In this document: piece by piece, positions 10,901 through 20,393 of the stretch
How positions within the stretch are numbered: position 1 is the first letter of the stretch
How the letters are laid out: every line of letters starts with the position of its first letter
Assembly (NCBI GenBank): GCA_000328365.1
Contig: KB307469.1
Location: forward strand, 27,217-91,216
Length of the DNA: 64,000 bases
Direction of reading: 5' to 3'
Source of the DNA: Capitella teleta
Taxonomy: Eukaryota; Annelida; Polychaeta; Capitellidae
Position numbers and translations under genes: made by a program
Notes under the pieces: generated by a model
The model's input: only the letters and a program-made list of their open reading frames with translations
Told to the model about the DNA's origin: nothing
Databases searched by the model: none

Positions 10901-13768
10901 ATGTTTCCCTTCTGGATTCCGTCCTCGCTTGATCTTTGCGTTCCTCAATTGCAATCAGCTTTCCGTCTGTCGCTGTTTCTGATGTTTTGATCTGCAGTTG
11001 ATCTTTGTAAAACTCCAACAATTCTCACTTGATCGTTGCTGGTGTTTTGTGAACTTTTCGGTTTTATTTCGCAGATGTACTGTGAATTACGTGAGCAGTG
11101 ACCAGGGCATGACTGTCCCCTCTGAGAGCCCCACAACTGTCATGAACAGAGTCTGCAACTGTGAGTAATACTGAGTATGAAGAATCGAGTTAAAATTATG
11201 CGATGTTTATCATCGATGATTACGCGCTACACTGACCACTTGCTCTCCTTCTCTGTATGCAGACACCGTGGATCTGCTGACCAATAATTTTGAGTTAGAG
11301 ATGGTCACTTTCCAGCGTCTCCTAACTCGAGGTCTTCCAACGTCACAGCAGCCTCTGTACAATGAGGATTTCGAGTTGGATTTGACCAACTCTAACGCCG
11401 AGGACAGTGTCAAGAGAAATGTCTTGGTGAGTTGACACGGTCGAGTTGGAAATGCACAACACCCGTTTAATTAATTATTAATCGCATTGATACAATATAC
11501 AAGATTCTTTCTGCGAACATTATTTGTACCATGTAACCATTTTCGGTTCACTGTGTGAGAACATATCGTGTTATTGTTAGTGCAGTTGGCAAATTATAGA
11601 AACCATTTATAATCCACGAGACCTAATTCTCATGTGTTTGTAATATAACATCTTGGCGTTCGATGTCTTTGGCGCCAAATCCTGCAAAACCATAATGCTC
11701 TCAACGTCGTCTCGCGCCTAATTATAAGGTCAGCCAAAACTATTGTAAAAATGACAATTGGTTATAAATGGAGTTTTTTGGCCACCCACGGAACGCGATT
11801 GTGATTCCTTTCTTTGGTGAGAACACTCGCGACCTTCACCTGTGAACTCGTCTGGACGATCTGGCACAGTGCCAAATTGAAACTGTTTGCGGCAACTGCT
11901 CGCACTCGAAGTTTTTTTTTCTCTACTCACCCGATTGTGCGTTGCCTTACCCAATTCACATATCGAAGTGCAACCCCCCTTGAGAATGAATTCGTAATCA
12001 TAAATTATAGAAAAATGTTTCATAAAAAAATGTGTCGTAACATATGGATGGCCATAAATATACGGTCTTTAGTCGGGGTCATTTTCTTGCAGATAAACAA
12101 TTTTAGGATTCATTGGTGTCATTCTGGCTCACTTTTGCTCTTTTATCTTTTCAATAGAAGTTTAGAAACGTCTGTCCTCGTTTTCTATTGGAACCTTTGG
12201 TAAACATTAAAATCGTTCTTTAGAATATTCGACTTAACGAGTGGCTACTGTACAGGGAATTATAGAACAAAGCGATGAATGTATAAACGACTAGACACTA
12301 GGTGATGCCAAACGTTTTTCTTTTATCGTTTCTTCAAGGAAATGTGAGAAAAAAAAACCTCGACGCCGACAAAACATCACTTCGTTTATTCTGGCGTCTT
12401 TCATCAACTGTTTATAACGTGCAAACGGCGGGAATTCCTCAATCCTCTTAAACAGTTTTTTTATTGTCATTTAGAGGAATATTAAGCCGTGCTGTACTGT
12501 GTTGTACATATAGCTAGCAAGAATGTAGGAATGCCTAAAGGTGGTTTGTAGTAAACACCAACCGAATTTATTATATTTTCAAGGTAAACAATGCCGAACA
12601 GTATCAGCTGACCACTGAGTCGGGCTTCCAGGAGGGTTTCTCGGAATCAAGCTCAGAGTCTGAGAGTCAGAGTGACCGCGAGGAAGAATCGACCAGTGCA
12701 ACGGGACTGAAAGTGAAACCAAGCTCAGATGGCGATTCGGGCTTTAGGTTTGTTTGTTGTGGTTTCAATTTCCATTCTACGATCTCCTATTTTCAACTTC
12801 TTGCAGCCTCAGCGCTGCTCTGACTGCTAATTCTGGATTGTCGGTTTTTGGAATTGACCGCCATGTTTCAACTGCTGTCAGTTCCGGTTTAAACCACGAA
12901 ATGTCTCGCGCGTTCTCGGGTCTCAGATCACGTGCTTCGAAGCGGTCCATGAGCTCTACTAACTCGCAATCTAAACGGAAAAGCAACGTCAGGACTCGAG
13001 GAAACTTCTTCAATAACGGATTTCACAAAACTCTGCGAACGGACAAATCACTGTCCTACGAGTACACCTTGACGGTGCCGGCGCTGCACCGAGGCCACAT
13101 ATCGTTCTTTGTCGCTGAATCCCCCAACATTCTCAAGTGGAAAGCGACATTCAGACTAAATGGACACGTCAAGGTAAGATCAAGCCGTTGAGTGGGACTT
13201 CCTCTCTGAGTAATCCATTCATTTTGCATACAAAAAGCACACCTATGCATTGCTAATTGTAAACACGAATAACCCGAGGTGACTCGGAATAAGTTACAAG
13301 CCCAAACTACAGCTGCTAAAGCATCAATAGATCAGTCTAGAAACTCTAAGTACATCAACTAAGAATAGGTCTGGATAGGCGTTGACATGGAGTGCCAAGT
13401 GGTGAACAGACAAGGGTTGTTCGCCCTCCTTGTACTGATGATGTCAGGGCTATAACATACACGTGGTGATAATACCATGCAGATTGTACACGAAACTTAC
13501 AGTTTAACCCCTGCTTCGAACCAACTTGAATGTCAAGCATGATGATGATTGAACTAAAAGTGCGTTATGATTCCAGTTGAGCAATGGCGGTCATGATAGA
13601 GAGGTCCACGTGTCTCGGTTGTTACGGAGCAAGGATAGATTGTTCTACGCCATGGGTACCATCGTGTACAACCGACGAACGGTCATCGGCAAGACGGTCA
13701 TCACCAACAGCGCTGGGGTATTGGTAACAAACGAAGAACACTTGCTGCAATCGCAAACAACGTCATGA
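4911..13768 (+). CDS. Secreted WSC + PAN-like + aerolysin-like protein, 9 exons
   Basis: Exons: 4911-5178, 7666-7791, 8928-9023, 10620-10794, 11075-11160, 11263-11426, 12584-12747, 12807-13173, 13577-13768. All are in phase and total 545 residues plus stop. The start is placed where a clear signal peptide begins (MAGRWCVLVALFVGPLVVYA); the frame is open further upstream but those residues are not signal-like. Residues about 22-130 form a WSC domain (GCF start, paired cysteines, CxC, CCGG, final SVY), a cysteine-rich carbohydrate-binding module. Exon 3 (about 132-163) is a charged helix-like linker. Residues about 164-250 look PAN/apple-like (DCQSKC...CRSITYF...C). Residues about 275-545 show a beta-rich, Ser/Thr-rich pattern with alternating hydrophobic strands, a central variable hairpin-like segment and a YTLTVPALHRG strand, resembling aerolysin/ETX-MTX2 beta-pore-formers. 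The signal peptide, WSC call and gene model are seen directly; the PAN and pore-former assignments are inferred from pattern. The gene appears intact. Confidence 0.8.
5179..7665 (+). other. Large first intron of the WSC gene
   Basis: This 2.5-kb intron is AT-rich with T-runs near 5945 and 5980 and a CT-rich stretch about 7010-7150. Short open frames inside it, including one at 7203-7400, show no domain or splice context. I see no RNA gene or recognisable transposon. Confidence 0.5.
8381..8432 (+). repeat. Short duplicated intron segment (copy 1 of 2)
   Basis: About 50 bp closely match 8864-8915, sharing the run ACTTCTAGAAATGACTTCTG and the following T-tract. The second copy ends in the polypyrimidine tract and acceptor of exon 3 of the WSC gene; the first copy has no exon after it. 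This is an intron-internal duplication of a splice-acceptor region. Confidence 0.6.
8864..8915 (+). repeat. Short duplicated intron segment (copy 2 of 2, at exon 3 acceptor)
   Basis: This is the partner of 8381-8432. It directly precedes the acceptor at 8927, so it supplies the pyrimidine tract and probably the branch region of exon 3 of the WSC gene. Confidence 0.6.
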
Positions 13769-14085
13769 GAACCTGAGAGCAGCATTTTGACGTTATGATT
13801 GCTGAATCATAACGCACCACTTCCTACAACGTAGAAATCTCTTCAAACAGTAGTGAGAGTAAGGACTATTTTCGTGCAAAAACATCGTGCTTTTTCCATG
13901 TTGTACCTTTTTTCTAGATTGGTGTATACTTATGTATCCGAGTCACTTGAATTTTTTATGTTCTTGAATCTCATTCGTATTTTCATAAGCAACAGAGTAG
14001 GTCATTAATATTTTGTTGGTTTTTATTATTTTCCTCTATTTTAATTTGTACATATTTTGATTTATTTGTATGGCATTTACTCGAT

Positions 14086-14091
14086 AATAAA
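14086..14091 (+). terminator. Poly(A) signal of the WSC gene (AATAAA)
   Basis: A canonical AATAAA lies about 320 nt after the stop at 13768, followed by GT-rich sequence, fitting the 3' end of this gene. Confidence 0.55.
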
Positions 14092-14523
14092 ATCGTTATT
14101 GTGTTAAGTCTAGTTGTGAGATATTAACTCTCTCGTCGAAATTGACACGAGTCTATCGATATGAGACTGTATTATACCATCCGATTATCCAGTCTTTAAT
14201 TGATCGGTATCAACGGAAATAGTTGATACCTAAATCATTACGTTATTTCTTCCACAAGAAGCGTGTGACTACGAACGGCCGCATGGTGTAGCCACGGGTT
14301 TCAGGTCAGGAATGGGAGGGATTTGTGTGGTTCTCGTCAAGGATGACTACATGTTTGTATGTCCAACTGCCTGGTTTTGCTATGTCCTGTATGAGCATAT
14401 AAGACAGCAAATCTAGTATAAAAGTTAACACACCGACATCCCGACCCACTGTGTGTGTATGTGTGGATATCCAAACTCGATAACATATATCATAATAGGG
14501 AGACACAGAAAACTAATACATAG

Positions 14524-14877
14524 GAGGGGCAACGAATAGCTCAGTCGGTTTGACCTGATGACTGCAATCCTATGCCGACCGTGGAGGTGGAGGTCCCGGC
14601 TTTGAGACCCCATCGGGCCGCGGGCGTTATGATTGTGAATTATGATTGTAATTGGTTATAATCATAATTCTTCGGTGACTCTGCAGTGCTGCCCAACTGC
14701 GTAAAAAAGCCGGGCGCTGAGTACTACTGTCTATGGTGGTTTATGCAGGATAAAGAACACTTGGGATTTATCGATAAGAGTATGGGGAAACCCCGGTCCC
14801 GAGCTTCTGTTCTAGCGCTTGTATCACCCGAATGGGTTTGGTGGAGCCGTAAAAGGCCATTATGCCCCGTCATATAA
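14524..14877 (+). mobile_element. tRNA-derived SINE, family 1, copy 1
   Basis: A box A-like TAGCTCAGTCGG at 14537-14548 is followed by a degenerate box B (GGTCCCGGCTTTGAGACC, about 14590-14607). A body of about 270 bp ends near an AT-rich tail. The segment from CTATGCCGACCGTG onward recurs, diverged, at about 24836-25042, and both copies share the CCCGGTCCCGAGCTT-like block. This indicates an old pol III-type retroposon in the gap between the WSC gene and the cysteine-rich peptide gene. Exact ends and target duplications are not clear. Confidence 0.65.
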
Positions 14878-15229
14878 ATTCGTAATTACACACAAGTCAC
14901 CATGAAAACCATTCAATTCGGAGTCTATCGGAAGGCGCTCAGTTCACGATTTCTGCAATTTGACAGGGTACACGGCTACGCACAATATATTAGGTTCAAA
15001 TAGAAACCTTTATATTGCACCACAGCCTAATATGCTGGATAAACTTTGAAATCGACAGCACATACCCGTCTTGACACAACGTTTCGCATGCACGGTATCG
15101 GCAATTTATCTTTCGGGAGTCCCTTCTATTTTGTGTCATGTCTTCTCACCATGACGTTGCGCAATTGTCGCCGCACTAGCTGTCCATTGATCTACCAGGC
15201 TGGGTTTCTCCCCTTGTGGATCTGATTGC
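14878..15229. other. Intergenic, nothing recognised
   Basis: AT-rich sequence between the SINE copy and the 3' end of the minus-strand peptide gene. No coding, RNA or repeat signal was recognised. Confidence 0.4.
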
Positions 15230-15235
15230 TTTATT
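15230..15235 (-). terminator. Candidate poly(A) signal of the cysteine-rich peptide gene
   Basis: TTTATT on the plus strand reads AATAAA on the minus strand, about 190 nt downstream of the peptide stop codon. Confidence 0.45.
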
Positions 15236-15425
15236 TCCAAACCCGAAGAACTGGAATCCAACCCGAAAACCCAACCAATCAGCCAAGTAACCAATTTATA
15301 TGTCATCAATCGCACATGTAAAAATGTATGTGCACTTCGTATTTTAAAGGAAGACGAAAAAAATCTCAAAACAGTTTCAGGAAGCAACTACATGTATTGT
15401 GTGTGTGTGTGTGCTTAACCAAACT

Positions 15426-15723
15426 TCAACAAAGGTTTGTTTTGCAGTATGCCAGGCCGTCCAGGCACCCTTGCACGCAGTCCTGTACCTCATTATCGGG
15501 GCTGCACCCCGCCATGCAGACTCTGGCATGCGTCATGCAGCGTCGACGGCATGTCCCGTTCACCCTCGGACCAACGCCACGTCGGAGGTCTTCTTTCGGG
15601 TTCTTGGCGCTCACTGTCAATAGGAGGCAGCTCATGATGAGCACAAGGCAAATCTGGGGATGTAAAATACAATTTTGATTGCAAATCATAAGGTAAAAAA
15701 TATCGACTCACGGTTTTTTGCAT
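15426..15723 (-). CDS. Secreted eight-cysteine peptide precursor, 2 exons
   Basis: Exon 1 (15723-15712) encodes only MQKT and ends with a strong donor (gtgagt). A 58-bp intron ends in tacatccccag, and exon 2 (15653-15426) follows in phase, giving 79 residues. Residues 1-20 (MQKTICLVLIMSCLLLTVSA) are an excellent signal peptide that exists only when the tiny first exon is joined. A short spacer with an RR dibasic site follows. The C-terminal 41 residues hold eight cysteines spaced C-x3-C-x6-C-x3-C-x8-C-x3-C-x6-C-x4-C and end on the last cysteine. The repeated C-x3-C pairs suggest two helices held by disulfides (a helical hairpin). No family was recognised; it could be an antimicrobial, hormone-like or venom-like peptide, and the sequence does not decide. 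A possible noncoding 5' exon boundary is the acceptor before 15748. The intron size matches other genes here. The gene looks intact. Confidence 0.7.
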
Positions 15724-16322
15724 CTTTGGGTGGTTTGTTTACAATGGCCTACAATTAAAAGGTTGAAAAGGGCGAGGTTAGACGATGGGGAAACTGCAGA
15801 TGATTCAGACAATGCGCATTAAAACCAGCTATGCTATATTAATTATATTTTTACTGGATACTTGCACAGCACAATACAACTTTGCAACCACAGAGTTTGG
15901 TCCAATCAAATACGTGAACATGTTGTCGTAGATCAGTGTTATTTCAGCTGATATATATCTCAAGGGCTGACAATTATTTTACGTAAATTAAGAAATTGGT
16001 TAGAATCTGGACAAACAACTTTTCTGTAATCTTATTTCGTTAAGGGCAAATGAACCAACAGAAATATAATTTCTCACCTCACTTCTTTGGAATAAAATCT
16101 ACCGTTGATCGTCGACTCCAACATACAGAACACACATAGATATAATATGTGCGCAGTCACTCCCTTCACACTCACTGATAATTTGGTTTCACTCAAACGG
16201 TCCCATAATTTCTGCTCAATTATCGGGCACCAGTAATTCACTTCCTGAATGTACTTGAAGCCAACCGAGGTAGCATGTGACACAAGTGTACTCGTCACAT
16301 GACCAAGTGCCCTTGTGTCAGT

Positions 16323-16393
16323 CATCTATGGTAAAAGGTTTTATTTCATCTATGTTGAAAGGGTTTATTTCATCTATGGTAAAAGGGTTTATT
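16323..16393. repeat. Three-copy 24-bp tandem repeat
   Basis: Three successive units of CATCTATGGTAAAAGGGTTT plus TATT differ by a few bases. This is a small minisatellite with no coding context. Confidence 0.85.
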
Positions 16394-18210
16394 GGTAGAC
16401 ATGAATTTGGGACGCACGATAGCTTGTTCATAAAAGCATAATGGCGTGTAACTTCACATTAAATGTGAAAAGAGATCCAATTTGAAATTTTGATAAATCG
16501 CTGTGACCTTGATCTTTTGGCTTTCCACCTACAAATATCTTTGGAACTCGCAGAATCACATGACCCACCAACTTGTGAGAAGCAAGAAGTACAACATTTA
16601 CATTAGTTATCGGTAATGCATTTGAAAAAGTCATAATTGGTATCATGCAAGATTACGCAAGAACGGAGCACCCAAGAGCTGTATAATCGATGCACTGAAT
16701 CAAATAATGTCAGTTACAAATCGCTAGCATAACTAGTTAATAGGCTAGTAGCGATCGAATTTTAAACTTTGAAATTTCTGTGGCAACGGCGCATACATAG
16801 ACCTAGTAAGTACAGTTAGACCGCGCAAGACCCTTGAAACTCCGACACACAGTCAAGCGTATCGGTAAAGCGGCGGAAAAGTGGTGCAGAGGCATTTCGT
16901 TCCGCCGTCAAAGTAGAGCTTGACTAAGTTCTTTCATATACAAGTAGATTTTTTGCTCCCAAATGCTTTGCATTATGATTTGATCCTGCAGTCTCAAAAG
17001 CTGGGAAGAGTGTTAATTGGAAGTGCATGTGGTTGAGTTATATTAAAAGTAATTTTCAATCCAGATAAAAAGTACAATATTAAGTTTAAAACTCAAATTT
17101 GGGTACGTTTTGTATGTTTGGAGAGTGTTTACTCTGGAGTCTTGCCCTCATCCAGAGGTTATTTCTACATTTAGAAATGATATGCTTTTTATCAGACATT
17201 TTGTTGGTTCATTTCAAGCGTGTAGATGACACAGCATGCCGGATACGGATCGACAATTAAGAGAGAATCTTGATTTGGCAATGCCATGTCTATCCAGTAA
17301 GGGCTTACCACAACTGAGCCCCAAGACAGTGGGTTGTGAGTTGTCACCTCAGCTCAGGCCAGCAAAAGGGTCAAGGCGACAGGGCAAAGGGTCACATGAT
17401 CACTCCGGATTACACAACAGTCACTGATCTAGATAATACAAAAGTACATGTACTCAACTGAGTAATGTAAGGTCTTTATGTCACTGTGAGACAATTGTTG
17501 AGGCATATTGCCATCATGTGGTGTGTATAATATCTCGAAAGTCCTGCACTCCCCACTTGGTACACGATAATACTAATATATCATCTCCTCCAAATAGGTG
17601 TTTGGTGTCTTCTTACTCAAGATTTTATGGAAGCCAGGTCAAGGACAGGTGTCCTAGAAACATTTTAAAAATCTTTGTGACTATCATAGAATACTTTTAT
17701 TTTTAGTTTATTTCTGTTTTTGCTCAAATGTTATAAACCGAATGGAATATGTGTAGGATTTCACTCTAAAACGTGCTCGAGGCATCCTTATAGCAAAATT
17801 TGTTCCCCAAAATGAAGTTTGGATTCATCACATCAAACCCAGAGAGACATTGCACTAAATGCAGTGAATTAGAAAGTCGAGTTTCAATGGCAGCAACTTA
17901 TTTAGGTCAGCCAATCTGATCAAATCCACCCATAGATAACGCCATATGAAATAAATTTTAGTATCGCGAGAGTGGGCGCATTTCCGTGTGAGAATTGGAT
18001 TAATGGCTGTGGAAGTGCTTCCTTCCAGCTATCCCATAATTCAATCAGCAGTCAGCTGATCAGTTTGACCTATATCCACGTGTAGAAACCAAAATAAAGT
18101 AGCGTGCTTCTAGCTCTATATGTATTACTATACCTCTATGGGCGCATACAAAATCGTTCACGGACTTACAGGAAAAAAAACATAACAACAACAACAACAA
18201 GTAAAGTAAC

Positions 18211-18244
18211 TTAAGGAAAATTTTTAATTTAAAATTTTCCTTAA
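18211..18244. repeat. Perfect 14-bp inverted repeat with 6-nt loop
   Basis: Arms TTAAGGAAAATTTT (18211-18224) and its exact reverse complement (18231-18244) flank TAATTT. It is AT-rich, so a hairpin is weak; it may be a remnant of an inverted-repeat element. Confidence 0.7.
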
Positions 18245-18609
18245 TAATGAACCCAACAATTCGAGGATTATTAAGGATTATTTATTGCAAAGTAAGAAAG
18301 TTCCACTGCAGAGAATCGTGCAATTAGGTACAATAACAAATAATGTTAGTTTACTGCAAGTACGAATATAAACGTATCACACAATGTGCGTCTTGTCAGA
18401 ATGGCTAAAGAACACACTTGTAGGCATGTTACAATCGTCAAGGTTAGAAAAAGAAAAAGAAATAAAAAACCAACAGCCCACCCCCCCCCCGAAAAAAAAC
18501 AAAAAAAAAACAAAAAAAAAAAAACAAAAAAAAAACCACACACACAAACAAACAATAACAACACGCAAATACGATACTAGTACTAACAAGAAATAACGAG
18601 AAAAAAATA

Positions 18610-19446
18610 NNNNNNNNNNNNNNNNNNNNNNNNNNNNNNNNNNNNNNNNNNNNNNNNNNNNNNNNNNNNNNNNNNNNNNNNNNNNNNNNNNNNNNNNNNN
18701 NNNNNNNNNNNNNNNNNNNNNNNNNNNNNNNNNNNNNNNNNNNNNNNNNNNNNNNNNNNNNNNNNNNNNNNNNNNNNNNNNNNNNNNNNNNNNNNNNNNN
18801 NNNNNNNNNNNNNNNNNNNNNNNNNNNNNNNNNNNNNNNNNNNNNNNNNNNNNNNNNNNNNNNNNNNNNNNNNNNNNNNNNNNNNNNNNNNNNNNNNNNN
18901 NNNNNNNNNNNNNNNNNNNNNNNNNNNNNNNNNNNNNNNNNNNNNNNNNNNNNNNNNNNNNNNNNNNNNNNNNNNNNNNNNNNNNNNNNNNNNNNNNNNN
19001 NNNNNNNNNNNNNNNNNNNNNNNNNNNNNNNNNNNNNNNNNNNNNNNNNNNNNNNNNNNNNNNNNNNNNNNNNNNNNNNNNNNNNNNNNNNNNNNNNNNN
19101 NNNNNNNNNNNNNNNNNNNNNNNNNNNNNNNNNNNNNNNNNNNNNNNNNNNNNNNNNNNNNNNNNNNNNNNNNNNNNNNNNNNNNNNNNNNNNNNNNNNN
19201 NNNNNNNNNNNNNNNNNNNNNNNNNNNNNNNNNNNNNNNNNNNNNNNNNNNNNNNNNNNNNNNNNNNNNNNNNNNNNNNNNNNNNNNNNNNNNNNNNNNN
19301 NNNNNNNNNNNNNNNNNNNNNNNNNNNNNNNNNNNNNNNNNNNNNNNNNNNNNNNNNNNNNNNNNNNNNNNNNNNNNNNNNNNNNNNNNNNNNNNNNNNN
19401 NNNNNNNNNNNNNNNNNNNNNNNNNNNNNNNNNNNNNNNNNNNNNN
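18610..19446. other. Assembly gap (837 N)
   Basis: A run of undetermined bases follows C- and A-homopolymers that probably stopped the assembly. Frames running through it are meaningless. Confidence 0.99.
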
Positions 19447-20043
19447 TGTTGTTACCATAGATCATCGCCTCGTCCTTTAGAAGTATTGTTAGTATTGGAT
19501 GATAAAATTGCAAATAATCAACCACAAAATTGGCCCATTACAGTGTATAGGAACATCGGCGTTTCCTTCACACAATTATCCTCCGAATTTGATGTCGCTG
19601 ATTAATCATCAATTAATTTATTGCAGCTCCAACTATTTGCGTACAAAGCACAACCATATTTTTACAATGCGTAAAAATCAAGTATTGTGAAACCAGAACA
19701 ATACTCACCAAAGAGATATTTGTCGCGGAGTGCAATCTGGATTATGAAGCATCAGGATTTATGCCTCTTGTTTTTAACGCCCACGAAAACACTTGTAAAA
19801 CAGGATGAGCATATGTAAAAAGACACTGAAACACAGGATGAAGTCAACAAGGTACTTAGCGGCTTCAAGTTTTAGAGCAAACTTTTAACGTAAAAAATGC
19901 TTTTGAGTAATTATGCGGAAATTAGTGAAATTACACCCACGGGTGAATCAGGAGGAACATCGTTCATTCGTAGACGAAGACAACCTATTTTTTGATGGTG
20001 ATAAACAAGTCTGTCCAATTCACACTTTTTTGGTAAACTATAG
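19447..20043. other. Intergenic, nothing recognised
   Basis: AT-rich sequence between the assembly gap and the SINE at 20044. No supported gene or RNA. Confidence 0.4.
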
Positions 20044-20222
20044 GAGAGGTGGTGGCCGAATGGTTGCGTGTTCGCCTCGAAAGGGCTTGGCGCCGGCCAC
20101 TGGAGTTTCGAAGCCAGCCATCAACCTTGTGTCCTTGGGTAAGGCACTTTCCTCCTGCTTACCTCCTCGGCAAACCCCCCCCCCCCCCCCCAAAAAAAAA
20201 AAAAAAAAAAAACCCAAAAAAA
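20044..20222 (+). mobile_element. tRNA-derived SINE, family 2
   Basis: The head resembles a Ser/Leu-type tRNA: box A-like TGGCCGAATGG at 20053-20063 and box B-like AGTTTCGAAGCC at 20104-20115. A body containing TGTCCTTGGGTAAGGCACTT follows, a motif frequent in the 3' part of invertebrate SINEs. The element ends in a C-run and A-run tail (20176-20218). It lies about 170 bp downstream of the M13-like gene. A functional tRNA is excluded by poor acceptor-stem pairing and the attached body. Confidence 0.7.
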
Positions 20223-20327
20223 CAGGATAGATTGATTGTCCATGCCCAAAACTTCAGCGCTTAAAATGTCATGATTGCCCAAAGAAAAAAAAACCACAGC
20301 GACGGAAAATCATTTCCACGAAGTTAT

Positions 20328-20333
20328 TTTATT
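20328..20333 (-). terminator. Poly(A) signal of the M13-like gene (AATAAA on minus strand)
   Basis: TTTATT on the plus strand reads AATAAA in the gene's sense, about 60 nt after the stop codon at 20394. Confidence 0.6.
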
Positions 20334-20393
20334 AAAACGATGTACTACATTTAATGTATATAATTGATATAGCATAATTATATAAACAAACAT

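Larger units (their letters stand above)
15760..18609. other. Intergenic region, no gene recognised
   Basis: Upstream of the peptide gene. A good minus-strand donor (GAG|gtgaga) at 16077 could end a noncoding exon of that gene. Otherwise AT-rich sequence, the 24-bp tandem repeat at 16323, an inverted repeat at 18211-18244 and, next to the gap, C- and A-homopolymer runs (18480-18535). The frame at 17236-17427 has no recognisable domain. Confidence 0.4.

Noticed and set aside
13577-13768. Separate small gene
   Set aside because: It is the last exon of the WSC gene: acceptor at 13576 in phase 0, and no ATG at its start.
15328-15637. Plus-strand frames over the cysteine-rich peptide
   Set aside because: They are antisense shadows; only the minus strand has splice signals, signal peptide and cysteine pattern.
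18377-19525. Long minus-strand frames of 291 and 382 residues
   Set aside because: They consist almost entirely of the assembly gap.
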